Positions 1 to 5,790 of a DNA stretch of 6,812 bases are shown one piece after another. Source of the DNA: Cyanobacteriota bacterium (GTDB taxonomy: Bacteria > Cyanobacteriota > Cyanobacteriia > SKYG9); contig JANWZG010000204.1 of assembly GCA_025054735.1 (NCBI GenBank), positions 1 to 6,812 of the forward strand, read 5' to 3'. The notes under the pieces were generated by a model. It had not been told where the DNA came from. It searched no databases and was given only the letters and a program-made list of their open reading frames with translations. How positions within the stretch are numbered: position 1 is the first letter of the stretch; each line of letters opens with the position of its first letter. The translations under genes were made by a program, and so were the position numbers.

Positions 1-84
1 AGGGCTAATCGTAGTTCTCATGGCTATTGCCTCTAAATATTGCATGCTTCTAACTACAGACTCTGCGCGTGAATAATCTGGCAG

Positions 85-135
85 TCCTCACCTCAACTCT
101 TCTAACTAGCAGAACGAAACGACTGAGGGTGAGGA
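85..135. repeat. Imperfect inverted repeat with long loop
   Basis: TCCTCACCTCA (85-95) can pair with TGAGGGTGAGGA (124-135) in an 11-bp stem with G127 bulged. Inside the loop TTCT (100-103) can pair with AGAA (111-114), giving a nested hairpin. It lies about 100 bases beyond the stop of the minus-strand ORF at 239-520. No T-tract follows on either strand, so it is a poor match to an intrinsic terminator. The rest of 1-238 shows no supported gene. Confidence 0.4.
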
Positions 136-238
136 TATGCCGATGCCATTAGTAAACTTAGATACTGAATCGCTGTTTTCATAGCGCTCTGGGTGCAATT
201 CTGGCAAGGATTCAGTCTGGATATATTGTTGACCGGGG

Positions 239-520
239 TTATTCAGGAGAGTTCGATAAATTGATGACCACTAGCTCTGGCGAACCGAGCACCAACAGCA
301 ACCCTGCAACTGCCAATACAGTACATACGGCTAAAGGATCAATGCCTGGTTTGGTAGTAGTGGACGTATTCAAGGATCGCTCAATGTTGCAGCGGAACCG
401 CAGAGCGCGATCGGGTTCGCTGGGGTCAAACACAAATTGACAAGTATCTGGGTCACCAGCCTGGATGCTATGAGGAAAAACCATGGCGTAAACATTTGCA
501 AAACTCGATACCCTCAGCAT
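239..520 (-). CDS. Small hypothetical protein with one C-terminal membrane segment
   Basis: This 93-residue ORF belongs to no family I recognise. The N-terminal half is polar and has a Cys-x-Phe-x-Phe stretch near residue 27 and an Arg-Phe-Arg-Cys stretch near residue 43, which would suit a small beta-rich domain. Residues about 60-83 (from IDPLAVCTVLAVAGLLLVLG) are hydrophobic enough for one transmembrane helix, followed by a short tail. The ATG at 518-520 has GGAA 8 bases upstream, a weak ribosome binding site; Met13 is an alternative start. It is divergent from the gene at 778. No competing plus-strand ORF exists here, which slightly favours a real gene, but the length and lack of known relatives make a chance ORF or gene remnant equally possible. 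Confidence 0.38.
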   Translation of the reverse strand: MLRVSSFANVYAMVFPHSIQAGDPDTCQFVFDPSEPDRALRFRCNIERSLNTSTTTKPGIDPLAVCTVLAVAGLLLVLGSPELVVINLSNSPE

Positions 521-719
521 AGGGAATTTCCACGATGCATGAAACCTACAGCGGTTAGGGATTTAGGGCCATAAGTACTCAATATCGATTAGGAATTTGC
601 TGTTGCTAGAGGTTCACGATGTGGCAGGATAACATCAGCATTAAAATCCATAACCACAATTAGGTATCAACTGATTCAATTCCCTATTCACCATTAGGTA
701 CTCAATAGCCCCTTGGCCA

Positions 720-750
720 TTGACAATAGATCTAGGGCTTTACGTTTATT
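720..750 (+). promoter_or_regulatory. Candidate sigma70-type promoter for the gene at 778
   Basis: A perfect -35 hexamer TTGACA sits at 720-725. The best -10 is TTTATT at 745-750, which matches four of six consensus bases at a long 19-base spacing. Transcription would begin near 757, about 20 bases before the start codon. The perfect -35 and its position support it; the poor -10 and spacing count against it. Confidence 0.35.
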
Positions 751-764
751 GAAGATATTTGCTC

Positions 765-769
765 AGAGG
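765..769 (+). promoter_or_regulatory. Ribosome binding site AGAGG for the gene at 778
   Basis: AGAGG lies 8 bases before the ATG at 778-780. This supports that start over the next in-frame Met (residue 19). Confidence 0.6.
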
Positions 770-777
770 TTAGTCAT

Positions 778-2109
778 ATGCAGTCAGTATCACGGCGACC
801 AGAGTATGATCAGGCCGCCCAGAAATGGGATATGGAACGGTTGTTTGATGATTTGCTCACGGTTAAACAGCGTATGAAGCCCAGGGCTAAAACCCTTTCT
901 GCCTTTGAGATGGATTACCTCTGTCTATTGTTGGCTGGTTATAAGCCCCAAGACATTGCTAATAAGATTAATTGGCAAATTGCAGGGCTGAGAGCAGAAC
1001 TCTCAAAAGGACTGTATCAATATATTACCGAGCTGGCAGACAGGGCCATCGAAGACTGGCGAGATGTAATTATTGCTCTAGAGGAAGCTGGCTACAAGCG
1101 ACGTAAGCCCCAACGGATGATGGTAATTATTATTGATGACACAGACGCTATGGAAACCGAAAACATTGTGAGTCGCTTGAATCAGCTTGTGGGCGATCGT
1201 TCCTTCAAGGTTCTGAAAACAGAAATTGGTAGCTTGATTCTCCATTTAGAAGGTTCAGACGATGCCTACAACCGCATCGAAACCTTGTTTAATCAAGGCC
1301 AGTTGAGCGAGCAGTTGGGCTATTCAGTACGGAAGATTTATTACACCGATGTCAGTGCCTACGATAAGCTAGAGAACCCTGTTTGTGAAGAGGTTGTCAA
1401 GCCCCTAGGAACCACAACTCCTGCCTCCCCAACCCCTGAGCACCTGAGCCGATGGCTTCAGAATGTATTCGATGCCGGTTGGCAGACCATGCAAGACTTG
1501 TTTGCCGCGCCCATAATGGCACCTGCCTATGCCACCCGCAATTTGCCTGTATTTCCCTCCTCAGACCCAAACCCAAGGGAGCGGCATACTGAGATTACTA
1601 CTCTGATTGATCACATTTATTCTGCTGATTCAACAGCTCTGAAGGAAGCTGCTGCCCGTCGGTTAGGGGTCATTGGTCGGGATAGTGTGGAGGCGATCGC
1701 CGCTCTGATTCACCTGATACGAGTTAGTCAAGACGACCATCTGCGCTGGGTTGCTGCCGACAGCTTAGGCATGATTGACCCAGATAACGTTGCAGTAGGT
1801 GTGCGCCGGGTCAAGGACTTGAGCATGTTATTGACCAGTCATGCCCTAGCTCTGATGGTGGCTGTGATGGAAAAGGGATCAACAGGGATTGCCATTATGG
1901 TGCGCATCTATCCCCTGCGGGGACAACGCTTTTTGCCCGATGATGTGGTGTTGACTGTCATAGATGAAACAGGAGAGACGTTTCTAGAGGCTCGATCGCG
2001 CCGCATTGACGATTACCTGCAACTTCACTTCAGCGGACAACTTGGTGAACCCTTCAGTGTGCGAGTCTCCTTAGGAGATGTGGGAATTACCCAAAATTTT
2101 GTCATTTAA
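778..2109 (+). CDS. HTH / ferredoxin-like / HEAT / DUF1822-like mosaic protein
   Basis: A 443-residue soluble protein with no signal peptide or membrane segment. Residues about 38-107 resemble the helix-turn-helix module at the N-terminus of many cyanobacterial STAND ATPases (AAA/NB-ARC-WD40 proteins): the order LLLAGYKPQDIA, ELSKGLYQYI and DWRDVIIALEEAGYK is characteristic. Residues 112-190 read as beta-alpha-beta-beta-alpha-beta with a GSLILHLEGS hairpin, a ferredoxin/RRM-like pattern. Residues 223-242 (LSRWLQNVFDAGWQTMQDLF) and 344-443, ending GDVGITQNFVI, resemble the cyanobacterial DUF1822 family. Between them, residues 272-340 look like one or two HEAT repeats (AAARRLGVIG, WVAADSLGMID). 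There is no ATPase or nuclease motif, so an adaptor, sensor or regulatory role is likely; the function is unknown. The next gene starts 49 bases downstream. Family assignments are from memory of motifs, not from a search. Confidence 0.88.
   Translation: MQSVSRRPEYDQAAQKWDMERLFDDLLTVKQRMKPRAKTLSAFEMDYLCLLLAGYKPQDIANKINWQIAGLRAELSKGLYQYITELADRAIEDWRDVIIALEEAGYKRRKPQRMMVIIIDDTDAMETENIVSRLNQLVGDRSFKVLKTEIGSLILHLEGSDDAYNRIETLFNQGQLSEQLGYSVRKIYYTDVSAYDKLENPVCEEVVKPLGTTTPASPTPEHLSRWLQNVFDAGWQTMQDLFAAPIMAPAYATRNLPVFPSSDPNPRERHTEITTLIDHIYSADSTALKEAAARRLGVIGRDSVEAIAALIHLIRVSQDDHLRWVAADSLGMIDPDNVAVGVRRVKDLSMLLTSHALALMVAVMEKGSTGIAIMVRIYPLRGQRFLPDDVVLTVIDETGETFLEARSRRIDDYLQLHFSGQLGEPFSVRVSLGDVGITQNFVI
1693..1700. 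repeat. HIP1 octamer GCGATCGC
   Basis: This exact highly iterated palindrome, typical of cyanobacterial genomes, lies in the HEAT-encoding part of the gene at 778-2109. It marks the lineage and is not known to be gene-specific. Confidence 0.9.
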
Positions 2110-2158
2110 GTTATGCCAGCGGTTACCATGTCTTGATATTCCTACAGAAGACTTCACT

Positions 2159-2656
2159 ATGACATTGCACGGTTTGTGGTTCACGCATCATTTCTGCTCG
2201 ACGATCGTCGCCCTCAGTCTCATTATCCCCATTGCTTCACCTGTCCATAGCCAGCAACCTGTACTCACCTGTAATGCAGCCAGAGCCACTGTGCGCAATC
2301 GCTTAGCTAGAATCCGCAACCTTAGAGTCAGACCAGAAACCAGTAATATTGCGGCTATCTATCCCGATCACCCGGTTGGTCGGCCTAACAGTTACACGCT
2401 CATAATGCAAGGAGCAGCCATTGAGTCAGTTTTCAATTCTCGTCAGCTCATGACGACGATCGCCACAGAGGTGATTACCGCCTGTGACACTATTGGCCTA
2501 GTGACCTTTGCCCGCGACGGCTCTGGCGAAGCTATTAGCGTTGGCCTTTTCCCTGGTGGTAGTATTGACGTGTTCAAATGTGCAGAAGATGCTGGATTTC
2601 AACCAGGGCTGGGGGTTGGTCGTCCAACTTGGGGACTCCGGTATTGCAGTATTTAA
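2159..2656 (+). CDS. Small exported protein with four mature-part cysteines
   Basis: From the ATG at 2159 this is a 165-residue protein. Residues 12-28 form a hydrophobic core followed by VHS-QQ, a good signal peptidase I site after residue 31, so it should be exported to the periplasm. The reading frame is open back to an ATG at 2078 inside the previous gene, but that would put 27 polar residues before the signal peptide, so 2159 is preferred; the upstream AGAAG at 2146-2150 is a weak ribosome binding site. The mature part has Cys38, Cys109, Cys141 and Cys163, which could form two disulfides. The run CDTIGLVTFARDGSGEAISV, then GGSIDVFKC and a C-terminal WGLRYCS recalls small secreted cyanobacterial proteins of unknown function. 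I cannot name a family. It probably shares a transcript with the gene at 778-2109. Confidence 0.72.
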   Translation: MTLHGLWFTHHFCSTIVALSLIIPIASPVHSQQPVLTCNAARATVRNRLARIRNLRVRPETSNIAAIYPDHPVGRPNSYTLIMQGAAIESVFNSRQLMTTIATEVITACDTIGLVTFARDGSGEAISVGLFPGGSIDVFKCAEDAGFQPGLGVGRPTWGLRYCSI

Positions 2657-2658
2657 AC

Positions 2659-2672
2659 TACCTGTACAGGTA
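2659..2672. promoter_or_regulatory. Perfect 14-bp palindrome, possible operator
   Basis: TACCTGTACAGGTA is its own reverse complement and begins 2 bases after the stop codon at 2654-2656. A gapless palindrome suits a dimeric DNA-binding protein better than an RNA hairpin. It lies about 120 bases before the cyclase start codon and overlaps the GTA-N8-TAC motif at 2664-2677. The regulator is unknown. Confidence 0.4.
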
Positions 2673-2700
2673 ACTACTGCTGTGCGGTTGCGGGTTTAAT
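2663..2700 (+). promoter_or_regulatory. NtcA-like box with a -10 element upstream of the cyclase
   Basis: TGTA (2663-2666), eight bases, then TACT (2675-2678) matches the NtcA consensus TGTA-N8-TACA in seven of eight positions, including the essential GTA-N8-TAC. NtcA is the cyanobacterial CRP-family regulator of nitrogen control. TTTAAT at 2695-2700 matches five of six bases of a -10 element, but it is 17 bases from the box, where NtcA-activated promoters usually have about 22. The site could be a true variant, a repressor site, or chance. Confidence 0.33.
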
Positions 2701-2754
2701 CACCGGATACTGTTGTCACTTTCTGAGCAAGCGTGCATCTGACTGAGTATTCAT

Positions 2755-2768
2755 AAATTCACCTATGC
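2755..2768 (+). repeat. Direct repeat AAATTCACCTATGC, upstream copy
   Basis: This 14-base sequence recurs exactly at 4555-4568. The two copies lie 21 bases before the cyclase start codon and 94 bases after its stop codon. No role is known. Confidence 0.55.
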
Positions 2769-2789
2769 CGTACCCCTGAACCGATTCCC

Positions 2790-4460
2790 ATGAGAAAATT
2801 CTCACCGTTCCTGAAGCAGATCAGTCTGTTCAAACTCCTAGGGCTGACTGTTGCCTATTTTATCGTTGCTAAGATTTCTCTTGCCTTTGCTACCCTCCCT
2901 GGAGGGGTGACACCCATCTGGTTTCCAGCAGGAGTAGCATTGGGTGGGGTGTTGCTCATAGGGGACTCAGCATTGCTGACGATCGTAATCGCTGGATTAC
3001 TACTTCATACTGGTTCCCACGGTATTTCACCAGTCCATATCCTAGGTGGGCTGAGCATCGGCACCGGAAATATGTTGACGGCAGCTATCCAGGTTTGGCT
3101 GTTGCGATGGCACTGTCACCGGCAACAACAACCCCTCTCTCGGTTACTCAACCGGACTCAAACCATTGTCTGGTTTGTGATGGTAGCAATAGTAACTCCA
3201 CCTGTGAGCGCTACGATCGGGGTCATGACTCTATGCCTAACCAGAATTGTGCCTTGGTCAGTCTATAACTCCCTATACTGGACTTGGTCTACCTCCAATA
3301 CTTTTGGTGTTTTGATCGTCACACCACTATTTTTGTCATGGTTGAGTAGCAAGAAACCATTTACTGGCCTCTCTTGGCAGCGCTGGCTAGAAATCATAGT
3401 GTTAGGCATTTTGATGGGGAGTATCAGTCGCCTAGCATTTTGGCAGAATGTGCCCTCGGAATATATGCTGATTCCACTGTTGGTATGGTCAGTATTTCGC
3501 TTTGGGCAGCGCGGTGCAACCCTGATCGTGGTTTTGGTCTCAATCATTGCCATTTCAGGGATCATCTACACCGTGCAAACCGACCCTGATCGCTCCCTTA
3601 ACCTTACCCTGCTCTTTCTCCAATCCTTCGTAGGGGTGGTAACATTAACAACATTAATCCTCTCCGCTACGGTGCTAGAGCGCCAGCAAGCTGAGACTGA
3701 ACTCAAGCAAGCTAACCAGAACCTGCAAGCGATGGCCGCCCAACTGCAAGCCTCTAACTTGGCTCTAGAAAAAGCCAACGCAGAGTTAGAGCACCGGGTG
3801 CGGGAGCGCACTGCTGCCCTGCAAGCCGAACAGCAAAAGGCAGAAGATTTACTGCTCAATATTCTCCCTGGTTCCATTGCTAGCCGCCTTAAGCAGCAAC
3901 ATAATCCAATTGCCGATGGCTTTGAGAACGTAACTGTATTATTTGCTGATATTGTCAACTTTACTGACCTGTCGAGCCAAGTCTCTCCCCAAGAGTTGGT
4001 AGGGCTGCTGAACCAAATCTTCTCAACCTTCGATCGGCTGTCAGAGGAATATCAAGTGGAGAAAATTAAGACGATCGGTGATGCCTATATGGCTGTAGGT
4101 GGTCTACCTGACCCTAACCCTAACCATGCTGTGGCAGTGGCTAACATGGCCTTGGCCATGCAAACGGCTATTCAGACTTTTGTCTCTAAGGATGGCAGAC
4201 GGTTCAGGATTCGGATTGGTATCAACACGGGGCCGATCGTTGCCGGAGTGATTGGCACTAAGAAGTTTATCTACGACCTCTGGGGCGACACCGTTAATGT
4301 GGCTAGTCGCATGGAGTCCCACGGTGAACCGGGACAAATTCAAGTTTCGGCTGCAACCTATGAGTACCTCAAGCATCAGTTCATCCTAGAAGAACGAGGG
4401 ATGATTCCCATTAAAGGGAGAGGCGCAATGAGTACCTACTGGCTCAAGGGCAAAAGATAG
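2790..4460 (+). CDS. MASE1-domain membrane class III adenylate cyclase
   Basis: This 556-residue inner-membrane protein makes cAMP from ATP. Residues 10-292 form about eight membrane helices with MASE1 signatures (ISLAFATLPGGVTPIWFPAGVALGG, residues 29-53), a sensory domain of unknown ligand. Residues 295-355 are a Gln/Glu/Ala-rich coiled coil that should pair two subunits. Residues 375-555 are the catalytic domain. The metal-binding Asp residues are D387 (LFADIVNFT) and D431 (IGDAY). The purine-selecting pair is K427 and D496, the adenylate type rather than the Glu/Cys of guanylate cyclases. N503 and R507 (TVNVASRM) are the transition-state residues. All are present, so a homodimer should be active. 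An in-frame TAA at 2754-2756 limits the start; the ATG at 2790 lacks a clear Shine-Dalgarno sequence, so translation may be weak or the true leader short. The gene converges with the one at 4765-5373. Confidence 0.95.
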   Translation: MRKFSPFLKQISLFKLLGLTVAYFIVAKISLAFATLPGGVTPIWFPAGVALGGVLLIGDSALLTIVIAGLLLHTGSHGISPVHILGGLSIGTGNMLTAAIQVWLLRWHCHRQQQPLSRLLNRTQTIVWFVMVAIVTPPVSATIGVMTLCLTRIVPWSVYNSLYWTWSTSNTFGVLIVTPLFLSWLSSKKPFTGLSWQRWLEIIVLGILMGSISRLAFWQNVPSEYMLIPLLVWSVFRFGQRGATLIVVLVSIIAISGIIYTVQTDPDRSLNLTLLFLQSFVGVVTLTTLILSATVLERQQAETELKQANQNLQAMAAQLQASNLALEKANAELEHRVRERTAALQAEQQKAEDLLLNILPGSIASRLKQQHNPIADGFENVTVLFADIVNFTDLSSQVSPQELVGLLNQIFSTFDRLSEEYQVEKIKTIGDAYMAVGGLPDPNPNHAVAVANMALAMQTAIQTFVSKDGRRFRIRIGINTGPIVAGVIGTKKFIYDLWGDTVNVASRMESHGEPGQIQVSAATYEYLKHQFILEERGMIPIKGRGAMSTYWLKGKR

Positions 4461-4554
4461 TTTTGCATGGCTCTAAAAACCTAAGCCATTACTACGAGCC
4501 TCGACAGCAACTATGTCCCTCGCCAACTGGTTTGTCACGTTGTAGCCCTAGGCA

Positions 4555-4568
4555 AAATTCACCTATGC
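4555..4568 (+). repeat. Direct repeat AAATTCACCTATGC, downstream copy
   Basis: Exact match to 2755-2768. It sits just before the dispersed repeat at 4577-4672, so it could belong to a longer repeat element. Confidence 0.55.
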
Positions 4569-4576
4569 AGGTCATA

Positions 4577-4672
4577 CCAATTCTCCAAAAGCCTAGCTAT
4601 AGGCGTTCCAGCCTAGCTTGGAATAGTTGCTCTCACCCCCAACCCCTCTCCTAAAGCGCGGAAGAGGGGCTT
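4577..4672 (+). repeat. Cyanobacterial hairpin repeat, copy A
   Basis: The element begins ACCAATTCTCCAAAAGC, continues through GCCTAGCTATAGGC (4591-4604, a 5-bp stem with a 4-base loop) and a second inverted repeat TTCCA/TGGAA (4607-4611, 4619-4623), and ends in CACCCCCAACCCCTCTCC. The last part forms a hairpin: CCCCTCT (4643-4649) pairs with AGAGGGG (4663-4669), plus CC/GG beside a bulged A. The C-rich core CTCACCCCCAACCCCTCTCC is a familiar dispersed repeat of filamentous cyanobacteria. A diverged copy in the opposite orientation is at 5791-5879. The hairpin may also end or stabilise transcripts from both sides. Confidence 0.65.
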
Positions 4673-4764
4673 AAACATCTCCTTCTGATCTGGAATGGTT
4701 ATATGTAACCCATGTAAACCGCACCCAACATCAGCAGCATTTACCTGAGTTGTCAGCCTGCACG

Positions 4765-5373
4765 TCAATACCTGACTTGAATAGACGGATCTGAATATCC
4801 AAGACGGAAATCTCTGACGACATTTAAGTTTGCTGGTGCAACAAACACTACAGGCTTGTCAATGTAATAATTCGGCATGAGAATATCCGGTTGCAGAAAT
4901 CGTGAGTCGGTGATGGGTACTGCTCTAGTAGAGCCTTGTCGTCCTGATCGAGTTTGATAATAAGCAACCACATTCTGTGGATAAATCCGAAGGCGCATAT
5001 TTCCAGTGTTACTTAGCCGCACCCTCACAACATACACATCGTGACCAGTCATCAACAGAGCTGCATAGCTTGCTAGTGCATTAGAGTCAGCATTCATGAT
5101 GAATTGCAGAGCAAGAATAGATGTTTCCGTTGGTGCAGATCTCCAAGAGAAATCTAGTCGGGCGACGGCTTGGGCAAGCACCAGTCCATCACCTTCCACA
5201 GCAGGAGTAGGTAGAGTAGTTTTGGTGGATGCAGTAGAGGTCATGAGTTGGGGAATACCTGGTGTATCACTGGGAAGTTTCATATCCGCGCTAGTTAGCG
5301 TGGCGCTCAGAGCAGCGTTGTTACTGAGGATAACCACTGCTACGGAAGAAAGCAGCGAAAGTAGTTTCATCAT
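4765..5373 (-). CDS. Secreted protein of unknown function
   Basis: This is a 202-residue protein. Residues 1-24 are a clear signal peptide: MMK, a hydrophobic core, and ALSA before the cut. Residues 25-65 are a Ser/Thr/Pro-rich linker. The C-terminal half (about 112-202) alternates polar and hydrophobic residues, with VYVVRVRLSNTGNMRLRIYP, a mobile-looking RSGRQGS turn, VVFVAP and LGYSDPSIQVRY, the pattern of a small beta-sandwich like those in DUF4352-type secreted proteins. I cannot assign a family. It has no cysteine in the mature part. The double ATG at 5368-5373 is preceded by AGGAG (5383-5387) at a 9-base spacing, a strong ribosome binding site. It appears to be a single-gene unit, convergent with the cyclase, and is enclosed by inverted copies of a dispersed repeat. 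Confidence 0.82.
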   Translation of the reverse strand: MMKLLSLLSSVAVVILSNNAALSATLTSADMKLPSDTPGIPQLMTSTASTKTTLPTPAVEGDGLVLAQAVARLDFSWRSAPTETSILALQFIMNADSNALASYAALLMTGHDVYVVRVRLSNTGNMRLRIYPQNVVAYYQTRSGRQGSTRAVPITDSRFLQPDILMPNYYIDKPVVFVAPANLNVVRDFRLGYSDPSIQVRY

Positions 5374-5382
5374 GGGACAGTT

Positions 5383-5387
5383 CTCCT
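5383..5387 (-). promoter_or_regulatory. Ribosome binding site AGGAG for the secreted-protein gene
   Basis: AGGAG on the minus strand lies 9 bases before the ATG at 5371-5373. It is the strongest ribosome binding site in the window and fixes the start at the first of two consecutive Met codons. Confidence 0.65.
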
Positions 5388-5479
5388 AAGGTATCAATGA
5401 ACAGGTTTCAACTAGTTACTGAACAAACCCTAGACTCAGGGTGGTTTTACCTACTGCTAAACAGGCAATATTGACCCCT

Positions 5480-5509
5480 GCCAACCGTCCCATTGATGGG
5501 AGTTTTGGC
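5480..5509. repeat. Two-part inverted repeat
   Basis: TCCCAT and ATGGGA (5488-5493, 5496-5501) form an inner stem. GCCAA (5480-5484) and TTGGC (5505-5509) form an outer stem beyond a symmetric 3-by-3 internal loop. It lies 107-136 bases upstream of the start codon at 5373 and could be a 5' leader structure or an operator. On the plus strand only a four-T run follows the inner stem. Confidence 0.45.
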
Positions 5510-5549
5510 TGTCACTCAGACGTTCCTAGTTGATTCAATCTCGACCAAT

Positions 5550-5561
5550 AACGTTAACGTT
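5550..5561. promoter_or_regulatory. Perfect 12-bp palindrome AACGTTAACGTT
   Basis: The sequence equals its reverse complement and is itself a doubled AACGTT, so it offers two-fold symmetry for a dimeric regulator. It is 177 bases upstream of the start codon at 5373. No known regulator motif was recognised. Confidence 0.3.
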
Positions 5562-5631
5562 GTCCTAGCTATCTCTTAGTATTGCTGAAGCAGGCCAAGA
5601 ACCCTATCCAATGGTGATTAGGTATTTTGTA

Positions 5632-5639
5632 GCGATCGC
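5632..5639. repeat. HIP1 octamer GCGATCGC
   Basis: Second exact HIP1 site of the window, here in intergenic DNA next to a TTAGG-type hairpin. Confidence 0.9.
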
Positions 5640-5657
5640 CCCTAATGTCGATTAGGG
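5640..5657. repeat. Hairpin CCCTAAT-GTCG-ATTAGGG
   Basis: A perfect 7-bp stem (5640-5646 with 5651-5657) encloses a four-base loop. On the plus strand it is followed by ATTTATT, a weak U-rich tail. A third ATTAGG lies at 5617-5622, so an alternative pairing with CCTAAT (5641-5646) is possible. The right arm resembles CGATTAGGAATTT at 586-598. Confidence 0.5.
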
Positions 5658-5678
5658 ATTTATTCAATATGCTATGGC

Positions 5679-5703
5679 AACAAACTGAGTGGCCTAGTTT
5701 GTT
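5679..5703. repeat. Hairpin with 8-bp stem
   Basis: AACAAACT (5679-5686) and AGTTTGTT (5696-5703) are perfect inverted repeats around a nine-base loop. No T-tract flanks it, and its role is unknown. Confidence 0.45.
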
Positions 5704-5790
5704 AGGGGTGCTTAAAACCACTTCCTTATAACTAAAGCTCCAGTTCACCAAAGCTCCGGCTATCAGAGAGAGGGACTTGGAAATAGTTCG

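Larger units (their letters stand above)
521..777. other. Intergenic region between divergent genes, with TTAGG-type motifs
   Basis: This AT-rich stretch has no ORF. It holds several copies of a short TTAGG motif: GGTTAGGGATTTAGGG at 553-568, CGATTAGGAATTT at 586-598, AATTAGGTAT at 658-667 and CATTAGGTACTC at 692-703. The pair ATAAGTACTCAATA (571-584) and TTAGGTACTCAATA (694-707) is an imperfect direct repeat. A related CGATTAGGGATTT occurs at 5649-5661. These look like degenerate dispersed repeat or regulatory DNA; the function is unknown. Confidence 0.4.
4461..4764. other. Convergent intergenic region with hairpins, no gene
   Basis: This gap separates two genes that point at each other. 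A weak hairpin, ATGGCT (4467-4472) with AGCCAT (4484-4489), begins 6 bases after the cyclase stop but has no T-tract. The second 14-base direct repeat is at 4555-4568, and a dispersed repeat fills 4577-4672. From 4673 to 4764 nothing is recognisable. No classical intrinsic terminator is visible for either gene. Confidence 0.5.

Noticed and set aside
1..45. Possible minus-strand gene start leaving the left edge (ATG at 19-21 or 43-45, with an AGAGG-like site before the inner ATG).
   Set aside because: Only 7 to 15 codons are visible, too few to judge coding potential.
143..184. 13-codon plus-strand ORF with a GAGG site upstream (MPLVNLDTESLFS).
   Set aside because: It is very short and no plus-strand gene follows nearby for it to lead.
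2078..2158. N-terminal extension of the exported protein back to an ATG at 2078.
   Set aside because: It overlaps the end of the previous gene and would bury the signal peptide behind 27 polar residues.
3566..3958. 130-codon minus-strand ORF opposite the cyclase coiled coil.
   Set aside because: It is the antisense shadow of a strongly supported gene; its Arg/Ser/Ala/Cys-rich composition reflects the coil codons.
4463..4654. 63-codon plus-strand ORF after the cyclase.
   Set aside because: It runs through the dispersed repeat, has no ribosome binding site and has no domain-like composition.
4643..4669. Hairpin of repeat copy A as an intrinsic terminator for the cyclase.
   Set aside because: It is about 180 bases past the stop and lacks a T-tract, so it is reported as a repeat with only possible termination function.
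5096..5389. 97-codon plus-strand ORF opposite the secreted-protein gene.
   Set aside because: The minus-strand ORF has a signal peptide and strong ribosome binding site; this is its shadow.
5569..5751. 60-codon minus-strand ORF in the gene-free stretch.
   Set aside because: It spans a HIP1 site and two hairpins, has no ribosome binding site and resembles translated repeat DNA.
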